From Paenibacillus sp. (lineage in GTDB: Bacteria; Bacillota; Bacilli; Paenibacillales; YIM-B00363), in the NCBI RefSeq assembly GCF_031177825.1, contig NZ_JAPSKE010000001.1, positions 372,001 to 436,000 on the forward strand: a DNA stretch of 64,000 bases, written 5' to 3'. Positions 37,738-46,599 of the stretch are shown here, piece after piece; positions within the stretch are counted from its first letter, which is position 1, and each line of letters begins with the position of its first letter. The position numbers and the translations under genes are program-made. The notes under the pieces are model-generated. The model was not told where the DNA came from. It ran no database searches and was given only the letters and a program-made list of their open reading frames with translations.

Positions 37738-38505
37738 TCAACCCTCGATCCGCGTCAGTCTGTCCGCGGCGAACTTGCCGACGCCGAGCAGCGCCAACGC
37801 GGCGATCATCACCAATCGACCTTGTCCGCGGTAGAGAGCTTCCATGTACTCCGGCGAGCCGTACCGAAACATCGCTACGATCAGGAACGGCACGACGGAT
37901 AACGCTTTGGCTTCGAACCGCTTCCCGGCGATCAGCACCGACAGCTCCCGTTCCATCGTCATCTTCTCGACCACCGAACGGGACGTCTGCCTCGTCACGC
38001 GCACCAAATCGCCTCCGGTTCTCTTGCAGGTACAGAACATATCGGCCCAGTCGTCGATTTCCCCGATCGAGAGGACGCGTTGGAATTCCTGCACGGCGCG
38101 TTCCGTCGGCGTCCCGTTCTCTACCTTCCGGTTCAACCGCTCGAGCTGATCGAGCAATACCGTCCGACTGCCTTCGTACATTCGCTTCAAATCGTCTTCC
38201 GCCGTTCGGAAGGCGTTCTCTACCGACTTCCCCGCCTGAAGGGAGGACGTCATCGAAAACAGCATCTGCTCGAACTGGGAAGCCGCCTCCCGTTTCCGCC
38301 GCTCCGCGAACGCGCCCGAGCGTCCGACAGCCGCCCGAAGCCCGACGACGGCGAGCGCCGCGGCGCCGACGACATGCTCGAAAAACAGCCACCCGATAAA
38401 CGCATAGACGCCGGAATAACCGATACACGCCATCGCGACCCTAACGCTCCCGGGTCGATAGACCGAGGGAATTTCATCCCATTGCTTCCGGAACGTCCTA
38501 TACAT
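37738..38505 (-). CDS. tadB: Tad secretion platform protein TadB
   Basis: A 255-residue T2SSF-domain protein with membrane helices near residues 24-60 and at the C-terminus. The cytoplasmic domain contains FSMTSSLQAGKSVENAF and the GGDLVRV motif of GspF/TadB proteins. AAGGAGGGG lies before the ATG at 38505, which is inside the last codons of tadA (8-nt overlap). Confidence 0.88.
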   Translation of the reverse strand: MYRTFRKQWDEIPSVYRPGSVRVAMACIGYSGVYAFIGWLFFEHVVGAAALAVVGLRAAVGRSGAFAERRKREAASQFEQMLFSMTSSLQAGKSVENAFRTAEDDLKRMYEGSRTVLLDQLERLNRKVENGTPTERAVQEFQRVLSIGEIDDWADMFCTCKRTGGDLVRVTRQTSRSVVEKMTMERELSVLIAGKRFEAKALSVVPFLIVAMFRYGSPEYMEALYRGQGRLVMIAALALLGVGKFAADRLTRIEG

Positions 38506-39697
38506 CGGATCCCCTCCTTCCCCGCTCTTGAAGAAACCGCAGCTGTCCGGCGCCGCTTCCCTCGCTCTCCCGGACGTAGATCTTGCGGAGCAGGTACTCG
38601 CCGTTCGCCAGACCGTCGACGGCGGTAATCTCCGTCACTTTGCGGCTGTAATCGGCCATCCTGGATACGTGAACGATCAAATGCAGCGCCGACGCGATCT
38701 GCTGCCGGATGACGCCGATCGGCAGCTCCGAGCCGCCGATCGCCATCGTCTCGAGGCGGCCGAGCATATCCTTCACCGTATTCGCGTGACCGGTAGACAA
38801 CGAGCCTTCATGCCCCGTATTCATCGCCTGCAACATGTCCAGCGCTTCCGCTCCGCGCACCTCGCCGACGACGATTCGATTCGGACGCATTCGCAGCGCG
38901 GCCCGCAGCAGCTGGCGGATCGTAATTTCTCCCTTGCCTTCCGTATTCGCCGTACGCGTCTCCAGCGCGACGACGTTACTCAACGTCGGAAGCTGCAGCT
39001 CCGCCGAATCCTCGATCGTGATCACGCGTTCGCCGTCCGGAATCGACTGGGCCAGCACGTTCAACATCGTCGTCTTGCCGGACCCGGTGCCTCCGCTGAT
39101 GAAGATGTTCCGCTTCTCCCGCACGGCGTCTTGCAGGAAGGATGCGGCCTCCGGCGTAATCGCTCCCCACTCGACGAGCCGGTCCATCGTGACCGGGGTT
39201 TCGGGAAACTTCCGAATCGTGAGCGTCGGCCCTTTCAACGCGACGGGCGGCAGTACCGCATTCACGCGGGAGCCGTCCGGCAGTCGCGCGTCCACGATCG
39301 GCGAAGCCTCGTTCACCGTCCGATTCACCTTCGAGACGATCGACTGAATGATGTCTTCCAGCCGCTCCCTGCTCTCGAATCGATGCGGATACCGATTTAA
39401 TCGTCCCCCTTTCTCGTAGAAAATCTCCTCGTGTCCGTTTACCATGATTTCCGTCACTTCCGAATCGGCCAGAAGAGGCTCCAGGATATCCAGCCCCCGG
39501 AACGACGCAAGCACCCGTTCGGCGATCCACATCCGCTCGTCGGACGTCCATCTCCGTTCTCTCCCGGCTGCCGCCACGCGGCGCAAGACGAGCGAGCGCA
39601 GCGCTTCGTCCGTATAGATCGCCGCGTAATCGAGGTCGCTTCGAATCGTCTCGCGCAGCTCGAGCGCGGCTTCCTCCATGCTCACCGCGCCTCGCAT
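38498..39697 (-). CDS. tadA: Tad pilus assembly ATPase TadA/CpaF
   Basis: A 399-residue hexameric secretion ATPase that powers pilin assembly. Visible are the N2 domain EIMVNGHEEIFYE, Walker A FISGGTGSGKTTML near residue 195, the Asp box VITIEDSAEL, Walker B RIVVGEVRGAEALD and the His box TGHEGSLSTGHAN. I start at 39697 because AGGAGG lies 10 nt upstream; the ATG at 39679 is the alternative. It overlaps cpaE by 16 nt. Confidence 0.95.
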   Translation of the reverse strand: MRGAVSMEEAALELRETIRSDLDYAAIYTDEALRSLVLRRVAAAGRERRWTSDERMWIAERVLASFRGLDILEPLLADSEVTEIMVNGHEEIFYEKGGRLNRYPHRFESRERLEDIIQSIVSKVNRTVNEASPIVDARLPDGSRVNAVLPPVALKGPTLTIRKFPETPVTMDRLVEWGAITPEAASFLQDAVREKRNIFISGGTGSGKTTMLNVLAQSIPDGERVITIEDSAELQLPTLSNVVALETRTANTEGKGEITIRQLLRAALRMRPNRIVVGEVRGAEALDMLQAMNTGHEGSLSTGHANTVKDMLGRLETMAIGGSELPIGVIRQQIASALHLIVHVSRMADYSRKVTEITAVDGLANGEYLLRKIYVRESEGSGAGQLRFLQERGRRGSDV

Positions 39698-40740
39698 CGC
39701 GCCCTCACCTCCTCGGCGAGACGTTCCCCCGCGGCTTGAAACGAAGGATCCCGCCGGGCGGCGTCCTGCTTCCATTCGGGCACGTACGGCAGCCGGAACG
39801 CCTCCCGCGTCCACCCGTAAGATTCCGGACCCGTCCGGTTCAGACATCGATTGATCGCGAAGCGCGTCTTGGCTCGGAACGCGCCGCGCTCCTCCCACTC
39901 CGGCCAATCGTTCAGCCACTTCTCCGTCTTTTCTAGACACGCCGGCTCTTCCGAGGAAACGCATAAAAGTTCGTCGCTCCGTCCCCAGACGACTTCCGCC
40001 CATGGGGACCAGCCCGTCCCCCCGTCCGCGAGAACGATCCCGTCGCCGACGTCGAGCGCCGCGGCTTCGAGCAGCGCCTCCGCCTCCCGGCGACCGACGC
40101 TCGCCCATTCCCGATACGAGCTGGCGGGGGAGAAGCCGTACGACGTCTCGCCGCCGGCGGCGGCAATCGGCTCTTCTCCGATCGGGCGACCGGATTTGAT
40201 CGCATACAGCCATTCGCTCACATCGCGGCCCGCCGACGCTTCCTCCCGCCAGCCGCCGGGATCGAATCCCGCAACGAACGTTCTTACGCCCCTCCTGCCC
40301 CATGCCTCGGCCAAACAGGCGATAATCCTCGTCTTGCCGACGCCGCCGGCGGCGGACCATACGCCGACGATCGAAGCCCTCTTCCCCCCGTTCCCGACCG
40401 CGGAATTCCCCGCCGCCCGTTCCAACCACGCCCGCAGCAGCTTCGGTGCGGCTTCGTATTTGCACAACGCCGTTCCGACGACGGAATCGCCGCGCCCGTC
40501 TTCCTCGCCGAGCCAAACGACGGGCCCTGGAAGGCGATCGACGCCAGGGATCTCGTCCGCGGCCGAGGCCGCGGCGACGAAGACGTCGAATCGTCCGTCC
40601 CTTAGCCATTCCGCGAACAGCTCGGGACGCGTGCACACCGTCACCTCGACCTCCTTCCGAAAATAACTGTTCCTCGCGTAATCCGCGATCCGCTCCGCGT
40701 ATTCCCGGTCCGGATCGTACAAGAGAATCGTTCGCTTCAT
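39682..40740 (-). CDS. CpaE-like MinD/ParA ATPase of the Tad locus
   Basis: A 352-residue protein with an N-terminal receiver-like domain (LLYDPDREYAERIADYA, VFVAAASAADEIPG) and a MinD/ParA ATPase domain carrying the deviant Walker A SAAGGVGKTR near residue 142. CpaE proteins place the pilus machine in the cell. The start at 40740 has GGAGGAGGGGG upstream. A terminator hairpin lies just before it, so it may be transcribed separately or by read-through from the kinase gene. Confidence 0.85.
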   Translation of the reverse strand: MKRTILLYDPDREYAERIADYARNSYFRKEVEVTVCTRPELFAEWLRDGRFDVFVAAASAADEIPGVDRLPGPVVWLGEEDGRGDSVVGTALCKYEAAPKLLRAWLERAAGNSAVGNGGKRASIVGVWSAAGGVGKTRIIACLAEAWGRRGVRTFVAGFDPGGWREEASAGRDVSEWLYAIKSGRPIGEEPIAAAGGETSYGFSPASSYREWASVGRREAEALLEAAALDVGDGIVLADGGTGWSPWAEVVWGRSDELLCVSSEEPACLEKTEKWLNDWPEWEERGAFRAKTRFAINRCLNRTGPESYGWTREAFRLPYVPEWKQDAARRDPSFQAAGERLAEEVRARCEAR

Positions 40741-40763
40741 GCCCCCTCCTCCCCCCGTAGACA

Positions 40764-40805
40764 ACAAAAAAAGCACGCGCAGACCTGTTAGGGTCAGCGG
40801 TGCTT
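40764..40805 (-). terminator. Terminator between kinase gene and cpaE
   Basis: AAGCAC and GTGCTT close a long, slightly bulged hairpin, followed by TTTTTTT on the minus strand, 24 nt before cpaE. It would reduce transcription of the pilus genes from the kinase promoter. No strong promoter follows; TTGACA at 40816-40811 lacks a good -10. Confidence 0.75.
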
Positions 40806-40817
40806 CCGCATGTCAAC

Positions 40818-42443
40818 CTATGGATGAAATTTGTTTTTATTATAGTCGATCGGCCATTTGTTGGCAAGCCATCTTTTCGCGGACGCTCGGAAGCCCGATT
40901 CCTTCTCCTTGCCGGGAGCGAGCTTCCGCAGCAGCGGCTGCAGCGCGTCCGACAATTCCTCGCGCACATCCGTCTCGTCGCACAGAAATCTGCCGTTCCA
41001 CATCGACCCGATCATCCGGTCATACGAGAACTCGCGGATCGTCCCCGCGGGTTTAATGGAAAACAGCTTGTAAAAATCGTTCAACCGTACCCCGGACGGC
41101 ATCCGGTTCGCGACCCATTCGATCCTTCCGTCGCCGGCGCAAGCGTTCAACCGACGCCAGTTGTCGACGGCGACGCTCGATCGCAACCCCCCCGGATCGG
41201 GCGAGACGACCGCGACGACCTCGTCCGATACGCGCAGCAGCGCTTCGACCGCTTCCGGGTTCGCCTTGGACGACACGTCGAATACCGCGACGTCTCCCTT
41301 CGTCTCGAACAATAGCTTGTACAACCGGGCGGCGTCGAAGTCCCCCTGCCCCTCCTCGTCCGGAGCGAGCCGCCAGGCCAGCCGGTCCTCGCGCCATTCG
41401 CTTTCGCCGTCTCTCGTAGCCGACACCATGCGGAGGAACGCGTCGCCGGCGGCCCACGGAAACCCCATATATGTCGTATAGAGGTTTCGCTCGGCGAGCA
41501 GCTTCGCGATCGCCACCGCCGTGAACGTAGCTCCGACCTTCGGGAACAACCCGTACACGGCGACGACCGTCCGTCTGCCGGACGCCGCATGTCCCGTCCC
41601 CTCGTCGGAAGGCGCGCTCGTCCCGCCGGCGACGGGTCTCGGGCCGGACGCGAGAAGCGACGCCTTCGCCGTCTTGGCGTCCGGGAACCGGCGCGACGGC
41701 TCGTCCGCGAGCAGGCGATGAAGCGCGGCGGCAAGCTCCGGCGGAATCGCGTCGGCGACCGCTTCGATCGGCTTTTTCGTAAAGTTATAAAACTGTCCTC
41801 CGCTTAACAAATAATAGAGCAAGCTTCCCAAGGAATACAGGTCCGCCCGGTGATCCGTCTGGCGATTCGCCAGCAGCTCGGGAGCGGCGAACCCGACCGA
41901 ACCGACGTGCACCGTGTCCGAAGCCTTGCCTTCCTTGTACGTGCGCGCGATGCCGAAGTCGATCAACCGCACCGCGTCGTCCGGTCCGACGATGACGTTG
42001 GACGGCTTCATATCCCGAAACACGATCGGGCTGTCGAGCGAATGCAAATAATCGAGCAAATCGCATAGCTGCGCGCCGTAATGAACGACCGTCGTCCAAG
42101 GCAGCGCATGATCGTGCGCGGCCGACCGCTGCAGCAGCGTCTCGCCTTCGAGATAGTCCATCACGATGCAGACGCCTTCCTCCCCGGCGCCGAAATAATC
42201 GACGATCCGGGGCAGCGACGGATGGCGGAGCGACGTCATGATCGCCGCTTCCTTCTCCGGCTGGGAGGGGAACGCCGCGTCGACCGGCACCCACTTGACC
42301 GCCCAACGCTGACCCGAGAGCCGCAAATCTTCGGCCAAATAGACGCGTCCCATACCCCCTTCGCCGATCCGCCGCACGATCCGGTATCGGCCGGCGGCGA
42401 CGTCTCCCGAGCGGAACGGGCCGTCCCGTATTTCTTCGTCCAT
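40818..42443 (-). CDS. Ser/Thr kinase fused to a MinD-like domain
   Basis: A 541-residue two-domain protein. Residues 15-275 are a Hanks-type kinase: GEGGMGRVY (27-35), catalytic Lys50 in AVKW, FRDMKPSN (Asp144, Asn149; phenylalanine in place of the usual histidine), DFG as IDFGIAR (162) and FAAPE. Residues 300-541 resemble a MinD/CpaE ATPase (VVAVYGLFPKVGATFTA, VAVFDVSS) whose P-loop lacks the signature lysines, so it may bind but not hydrolyse nucleotide. There is no membrane helix. With the FHA protein it frames the Tad genes. I start at the second of two adjacent ATGs. Confidence 0.88.
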   Translation of the reverse strand: MDEEIRDGPFRSGDVAAGRYRIVRRIGEGGMGRVYLAEDLRLSGQRWAVKWVPVDAAFPSQPEKEAAIMTSLRHPSLPRIVDYFGAGEEGVCIVMDYLEGETLLQRSAAHDHALPWTTVVHYGAQLCDLLDYLHSLDSPIVFRDMKPSNVIVGPDDAVRLIDFGIARTYKEGKASDTVHVGSVGFAAPELLANRQTDHRADLYSLGSLLYYLLSGGQFYNFTKKPIEAVADAIPPELAAALHRLLADEPSRRFPDAKTAKASLLASGPRPVAGGTSAPSDEGTGHAASGRRTVVAVYGLFPKVGATFTAVAIAKLLAERNLYTTYMGFPWAAGDAFLRMVSATRDGESEWREDRLAWRLAPDEEGQGDFDAARLYKLLFETKGDVAVFDVSSKANPEAVEALLRVSDEVVAVVSPDPGGLRSSVAVDNWRRLNACAGDGRIEWVANRMPSGVRLNDFYKLFSIKPAGTIREFSYDRMIGSMWNGRFLCDETDVREELSDALQPLLRKLAPGKEKESGFRASAKRWLANKWPIDYNKNKFHP

Positions 42444-42462
42444 CATTCTCCCTTCTTTCCGC

Positions 42463-42509
42463 AAAAAAATAGCAGACCGGCATACGGGAACCCCGCATGC
42501 TGGTCTGCT
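42463..42509 (-). terminator. Strong hairpin with T7 at the head of the Tad/kinase unit
   Basis: AGCAGACC and GGTCTGCT (8 bp) continue after one mismatch into a 9-bp inner stem around GTT, followed by TTTTTTT. It lies 50 nt after the upstream gene's stop, so it can terminate that gene. It also starts where transcription from the promoter at 42517-42545 should begin. Confidence 0.75.
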
Positions 42510-42516
42510 GCTTCCT

Positions 42517-42545
42517 AGTATAAAACGGTCGTCCTGAACCGTCAA
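42517..42545 (-). promoter_or_regulatory. Promoter of the kinase/Tad unit
   Basis: TTGACG (42545-42540), a 17-nt spacer and TATACT (42522-42517) on the minus strand, a good vegetative promoter. The expected start near 42510 is at the base of the terminator-like hairpin. Confidence 0.65.
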
Positions 42546-42559
42546 TCCCTTCGTGCTTC

Positions 42560-42832
42560 TTACCTGCAGGCCGCTTCCTTCCGCGACCCGTGCTCCAGCT
42601 CGAGGTACGACTTCCCGAGCGGCGTAATCTTGGCGACATAATAATCCGGGTGCGTCTGCTTGAAGTACACCAGCTTCTTCTCCGCCAAATATTCCAACGC
42701 GAAAAACGTCTCCGGATCGTCGAACTCCACGGAAACCGGGAACGTCCTGCGCTTCGATCGATCCAGCTTAGATGCGCGATGCAGGTCGTTCAACACGTCC
42801 ATGCGAATCGCTCTTCTCTTCTCCGAAGGCAT
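42560..42832 (-). CDS. Small winged-helix-like protein
   Basis: A 90-residue protein that I cannot name. Its layout (helix VLNDLHRAS, helix DPETFFALEYLAEKKLV, strand YYVAKITPLG, helix KSYLELEH) suggests a winged-helix fold as in small DNA-binding proteins. AAGGAGAGG precedes the ATG at 42832 and a good promoter lies at 42895-42924. It has its own promoter and a hairpin after it, so it is a separate unit, but its place just upstream of the Tad locus makes a regulatory role possible. Confidence 0.7.
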   Translation of the reverse strand: MPSEKRRAIRMDVLNDLHRASKLDRSKRRTFPVSVEFDDPETFFALEYLAEKKLVYFKQTHPDYYVAKITPLGKSYLELEHGSRKEAACR

Positions 42833-42894
42833 ACGTTCATCCTCTCCTTCACAGCAATCTTGTCGGCAGAAGACTTTCATCTTACCTGAAGTCC

Positions 42895-42924
42895 AATATA
42901 CTTCAAAATCAAACTATATGTCAA
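42895..42924 (-). promoter_or_regulatory. Promoter of the winged-helix-like gene
   Basis: A perfect TTGACA (42924-42919), an 18-nt spacer and TATATT (42900-42895) on the minus strand, 63 nt before the start codon. The -35 is part of the direct repeat TTTGACTTTGACA, which might be an operator. Confidence 0.65.
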
Positions 42925-42950
42925 AGTCAAAGCTTTGTATAATCATGCCA

Positions 42951-43001
42951 AAACAAAAACACCCTCATCCACCATTCAAGCCCGAACGGGGACGCGGGTG
43001 T
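42951..43001 (-). terminator. Terminator after the methyltransferase gene
   Basis: ACACCC and GGGTGT close a hairpin with an inner CCCG/CGGG stem, followed by TTTTGTTTTG on the minus strand, 9 nt after the stop codon. Confidence 0.7.
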
Positions 43002-43009
43002 CTATGTTT

Positions 43010-44095
43010 TTACGTCGTTCTTCGCCAGCGGCACGTCAATTCTTCCCGGTTGTGGAACAGCTGCTTCGTCGCGACGAGCTCCGCCTCGGGCTCCATGATC
43101 CGCTCCACCTCGCGCAGCGTCGCGAACGCCTTGCCGTGCATCAGCTTGACGGTCGTGAGTACAAGTCCGTCGCGCGACACGGCGGGAAGCAGACGCTTCA
43201 CGAGCTCGGCCATGCGCAGCGGATCCCAGCTCATATCGCACACGAGCAAATCGAAGGAGTCTTCCGGGAACGTGACGTCGGCCGCGTTTTTGCGCAAATA
43301 CGTGAAGCCGTGCTCGCGATGCAGCGAAGGGTGCATGTCCGCCGGATCGATCGCCGTCACGCGGAGCCCCTTCTCCAGAAGGAACGAAGACCAGCCCCCG
43401 GGCGCGGCCCCGATGTCGAGCGCGCTGTGGAACGAACCGAAGTCGATGCCGAACGACTGCTCCGCTTCCATCAGCTTGAACTTCGCGCGGGAGATGTCCC
43501 CGTCCTCTTTTCGAAAATGCACCGCGCCCCCCGACCACGTCGACAGGTTGTCCTCCGGCTTCGACCACCCGACGTACGCCGTCTCCCGGGCGAGATACAC
43601 CGAGATGACGTACTCCATGTCCTGTACGACCGGAATGGCGCCATGCGTCGCGACGAGCGCTTCGTCGACGCAACGCTTCACGTCGATCGGCGCAAGCTCC
43701 GCCTTCGGCGTCTGCGGGGCTTCCGCCTTCCGCGCCTGCACCGCGACCTTCTTGCCGCGCAGCGGCGCGTCGAGCTCCGCGACGACGGCGCGGATCGCGG
43801 CCAGCGCCCTTTCCGCGTCTTCGATCGGCACCGTCCGATGGACGGGCTGCATATGCCGCAGGAAGATCGGCGGCTTCTCTCGAATCCGCCGCGCGGCTTC
43901 CTCGCGATCCGCGTCGACCTCGAAGCGGAAGACGTCGCCGGGCGACAGCGATTGCGTCTTCGCCTTCTCGAACAGACGCTGCAGCTCGCTCGCCGCCAGC
44001 TTGCCGAAGCCGCGGTTCGACGTTCCGATCCAGACGCTTCCCGTCTGCGTCGTTTCGTCGGTCGTAGCGGTTACGTTCGTTTCACTCGAATCCAA
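43010..44095 (-). CDS. RlmM/FtsJ-like RNA methyltransferase
   Basis: A 361-residue SAM-dependent methyltransferase. The C-terminal Rossmann domain has motif I LDIGAAPGGWSSFLLEKG near residue 228 and motif IV VCDMSWDP, as in FtsJ/RlmM-type 2'-O-methyltransferases of rRNA; the N-terminal 120 residues resemble a THUMP-like RNA-binding part. Translation starts at a TTG (44095) with GGAGGAGGAG upstream, and overlaps the ABC ATPase by 25 nt. The target RNA is not readable. Confidence 0.82.
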   Translation of the reverse strand: MDSSETNVTATTDETTQTGSVWIGTSNRGFGKLAASELQRLFEKAKTQSLSPGDVFRFEVDADREEAARRIREKPPIFLRHMQPVHRTVPIEDAERALAAIRAVVAELDAPLRGKKVAVQARKAEAPQTPKAELAPIDVKRCVDEALVATHGAIPVVQDMEYVISVYLARETAYVGWSKPEDNLSTWSGGAVHFRKEDGDISRAKFKLMEAEQSFGIDFGSFHSALDIGAAPGGWSSFLLEKGLRVTAIDPADMHPSLHREHGFTYLRKNAADVTFPEDSFDLLVCDMSWDPLRMAELVKRLLPAVSRDGLVLTTVKLMHGKAFATLREVERIMEPEAELVATKQLFHNREELTCRWRRTT

Positions 44096-44838
44096 GGACG
44101 CTCCTCCTCCCAATCCAGCGTTACCTGCACGTCGTACGCCTCTTCGATCAGCGTTGCCGTCAGCACGTCCCGCTTCGGTCCGGCCGCGGTCAACTTCCCT
44201 TCGCGCAGCAGCGCGACGTGCGTGAGCGCCGGCACGATTTCTTCCATATGATGCGTCACGTACAGAAGCGCGGCTTCCTTCGAGATCTGTTCGACGACCT
44301 CGAGGTAGTTCTCCCGTTGGTACAAATCCAAACCCGAACACGGCTCGTCCAACACGATCAACTCCGGCTCGCCCATCAGCGCCCGCGCGAGCATCGCTTT
44401 TTTCCGCTCGCCCTGCGACAGCGTACCGATCGGATTGTCCGCGAGACGTTCCAAGCCGAATTGCTGCAGACGCGCCATCGCCCGGTCGCGCACCTCCGGG
44501 TCGATCTTTTCGTAGAAGCGGAGATGCGCGTATGCGCCCGTCGCCACCGCTTCCCAGAGCGGGTCGCGCGGCGTCAGCTTCTCGAACAGCGATTGGCTGA
44601 TGTAACCGAGCCGCTTGCGCTGCTCTCGCAGGTCGACCTGGCCGTATCTCGCTCCAAGCACCTCCACGGCTCCTGTCGACGGGAATTGATACCCGCTTAT
44701 GATTTCGAGCAGCGTCGTCTTGCCCGAGCCGTTCCGCCCGAGCAGCGCCCAATGCTGTCCTTTCTCCACCTGCCACGAAATATCCGTCAGAATGCTGCGT
44801 CCCTCGCGAATGAACGAAACGTTCGACAATCGAATCAT
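44071..44838 (-). CDS. ABC ATPase (YlmA/ModF-like)
   Basis: A 255-residue ABC ATPase with Walker A LLGRNGSGKTTLL near residue 35, Q-loop YISQSLFEK, signature LSQGERKKAMLA and Walker B LIVLDEPCSGLD. There is no permease gene nearby. Relatives such as YlmA and ModF are orphan ATPases of unclear role. The start at 44838 has GGGAGGAAC upstream. It is coupled to the methyltransferase gene. Confidence 0.85.
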   Translation of the reverse strand: MIRLSNVSFIREGRSILTDISWQVEKGQHWALLGRNGSGKTTLLEIISGYQFPSTGAVEVLGARYGQVDLREQRKRLGYISQSLFEKLTPRDPLWEAVATGAYAHLRFYEKIDPEVRDRAMARLQQFGLERLADNPIGTLSQGERKKAMLARALMGEPELIVLDEPCSGLDLYQRENYLEVVEQISKEAALLYVTHHMEEIVPALTHVALLREGKLTAAGPKRDVLTATLIEEAYDVQVTLDWEEERPWIRVKRT

Positions 44839-44918
44839 AGATGAGTTCCTCCCGTACATGCTTCTTCGTAGGGAAGTGTATCGCTCGCGCCGCGGAATTG
44901 CAAGCGAATGGCGCCGGT

Positions 44919-45770
44919 TTATACGAGCGACCGAACGAACTCGATCTCCGCTTGGTGGGAGGATTGCATCGGCACCGGCGTCTCCAATACGACCGGCAAG
45001 CCGGCAAGCTCCGGCGTTGCAAGCGCCTCGGCGAGCGCTCTCGCGCCGATCGCGCCGCCGCCGATGTTGGCGTGACGATCTCTGCGAGAGCCCGTCGGGT
45101 AGACGGAGTCGTTCAGGTGCAGCGCCATCAGATGCCTCCAATAGCCGAGTTTGCTTCCCGCTTCGTAGAGCTCCTGCCAATTGGCGCCGGTCCAGACGCC
45201 GCTGGCGAAGAAGTGGCATGTATCTAGGCAGAACCCGATTTTCTCCGGATAGGCGGACAGCTGCCGAATGCTGACGAGCTCCTCCAGCGTCGTTCCGATC
45301 GCCGTCCCTTCGCCGGCTTGGTTTTCGATAAGCAGCTTGGCGCTCCCTCGCCAATCCTGCAGCGTCTCGTTCAAAGCGGCGATGATGACTTTGTAGCCCT
45401 CCAGCGGATCGCCGCCTCCCTTCCACTTGCCGAAGTGGACGACGACGCCGTCCGAGCCGCACGCCTCCGCGATCTCGAGATCGTTGCGCAGCGACCGGAT
45501 CGTCGGCTCCCGCAGCGCGCCTTCCGCAGCCAAGTTCGTCGCGTACGTCGTGTGCGCGATGCTGCGAATGCCATGCTCGCGACAGAGCGCAGCGCACGCG
45601 GCGGCGTCGGAGGCGCTGAAATCTTTGACCGACAGTCCACGCGGATTTTTCGGAAAATATTGAAACGACGTCGCACCGATCGCCGCAGCGGTCTGCGCGG
45701 CGCCCGAGTAGCCGTGTTTAATGCTGATATGACAGCCGACGTGCTTCAGCCGCGTCGCCGTTCGAGTCAC
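44919..45770 (-). CDS. nfo: Endonuclease IV (Nfo)
   Basis: A 283-residue TIM-barrel AP endonuclease with three zinc ions. Visible are GCHISIKHGY at the start, the central YATNLAAEG and VHFGKWKGGG with metal ligands, LLIENQAGEG, GFCLDTCHFFASG and LHLNDSVYPTGSRRDRHANIG. It cuts DNA at abasic sites left by glycosylases such as Fpg, whose gene is directly upstream and overlaps it by 53 nt. Translation begins at a GTG (45770) with AAGGAGG 8 nt before it. Confidence 0.93.
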   Translation of the reverse strand: MTRTATRLKHVGCHISIKHGYSGAAQTAAAIGATSFQYFPKNPRGLSVKDFSASDAAACAALCREHGIRSIAHTTYATNLAAEGALREPTIRSLRNDLEIAEACGSDGVVVHFGKWKGGGDPLEGYKVIIAALNETLQDWRGSAKLLIENQAGEGTAIGTTLEELVSIRQLSAYPEKIGFCLDTCHFFASGVWTGANWQELYEAGSKLGYWRHLMALHLNDSVYPTGSRRDRHANIGGGAIGARALAEALATPELAGLPVVLETPVPMQSSHQAEIEFVRSLV

Positions 45771-46599
45771 CGCTCTCGCCTCCTTGCCGCTGGCATCGTT
45801 CGCAAAAAAACACCTTGCGCCCGTTGCTTTCGGTTTTCGTAATCGGCGTACCGCAGCGGAAGCACGGTTCGCCGCCGCGGTCGTACACCTTGCAGCGGTC
45901 GTTGTAGCCGCCGGTGAGCGCGTCTCCGGCGAAGAGCGGCGTCTCCATGTATCCGCCGTACCGCATCGCCTCCGCCAGCGTCGAATGCATGGCCGTATAG
46001 AGGGTTTGCAGCTGCGCGTCGGACACGTCCGCCAGCTTGCTGAGCGGGTCGATGCCGGCGGCGAAGCACATCTCGTCGGCGTAGCAGTTGCCGATGCCGG
46101 CGATGACGGTCTGATCCGTGAGCGCGAACTTGATCGCGCCTCGCGAGCGGCGAAGCGCCGCCGCGAGCTCGTTCGGTCCGAAGCGCGGGTCGAGCGGATC
46201 CGGCCCGAGCTTCTTTAGCTTCGCGTCGAGGTCCGTCGGATCGTAAATATGCAAATACCCGAGCCGGAGGCCATGGAAATACAGGCGGCGGTCGTCATCG
46301 ACGAAGCTAAGGATCACCTGCGCGGTCCGGTCCGGCGCCTCCTCCGGCGTTCCGTAAAACATCGAACCGCCTAGCATCAGGTGCAGCGCGAGCGCGTCGC
46401 CTCCGTCCAGGCGGAATAATAGCATCTTGGCGCGCCGATCGACGCGTTCGAGCTTGCGCCCCTCTACCCGCGCCTTGAAGGCGTCGACCGGCACGTTGAT
46501 CGTCTTTTCGCGCGTCACTTCGGCGGCGCGGACCGTTTTCCCCGCGATCCGCTCGGTTAAAAGGTTTTTATAGGTTTCCATCTCCGGCAATTCAGGCAA
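45718..46599 (-). CDS. mutM: Formamidopyrimidine-DNA glycosylase (Fpg/MutM family)
   Basis: A 293-residue glycosylase/AP lyase for oxidised purines. It begins (M)PELPEMET, with catalytic Pro2 and Glu3, has the conserved lysine in RRAKMLLF, the H2TH motif with GIGNCYADEM, and a C-terminal zinc finger CFRCGTPITK...CERC. The initiator is a TTG (46599) preceded by GGGGAGGAG. A tail of about 25 residues follows the zinc finger and overlaps nfo. The product sites are processed by Nfo, so the pair is a base-excision repair unit. Confidence 0.9.
   Translation of the reverse strand: MPELPEMETYKNLLTERIAGKTVRAAEVTREKTINVPVDAFKARVEGRKLERVDRRAKMLLFRLDGGDALALHLMLGGSMFYGTPEEAPDRTAQVILSFVDDDRRLYFHGLRLGYLHIYDPTDLDAKLKKLGPDPLDPRFGPNELAAALRRSRGAIKFALTDQTVIAGIGNCYADEMCFAAGIDPLSKLADVSDAQLQTLYTAMHSTLAEAMRYGGYMETPLFAGDALTGGYNDRCKVYDRGGEPCFRCGTPITKTESNGRKVFFCERCQRQGGESGDSNGDAAEARRLSYQH

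Noticed and set aside
42443..42560. c-di-GMP riboswitch upstream of the Tad locus
   Set aside because: The leader is only about 65 nt and is filled by one simple hairpin with a T run; no GEMM-type core or tetraloop receptor is present.
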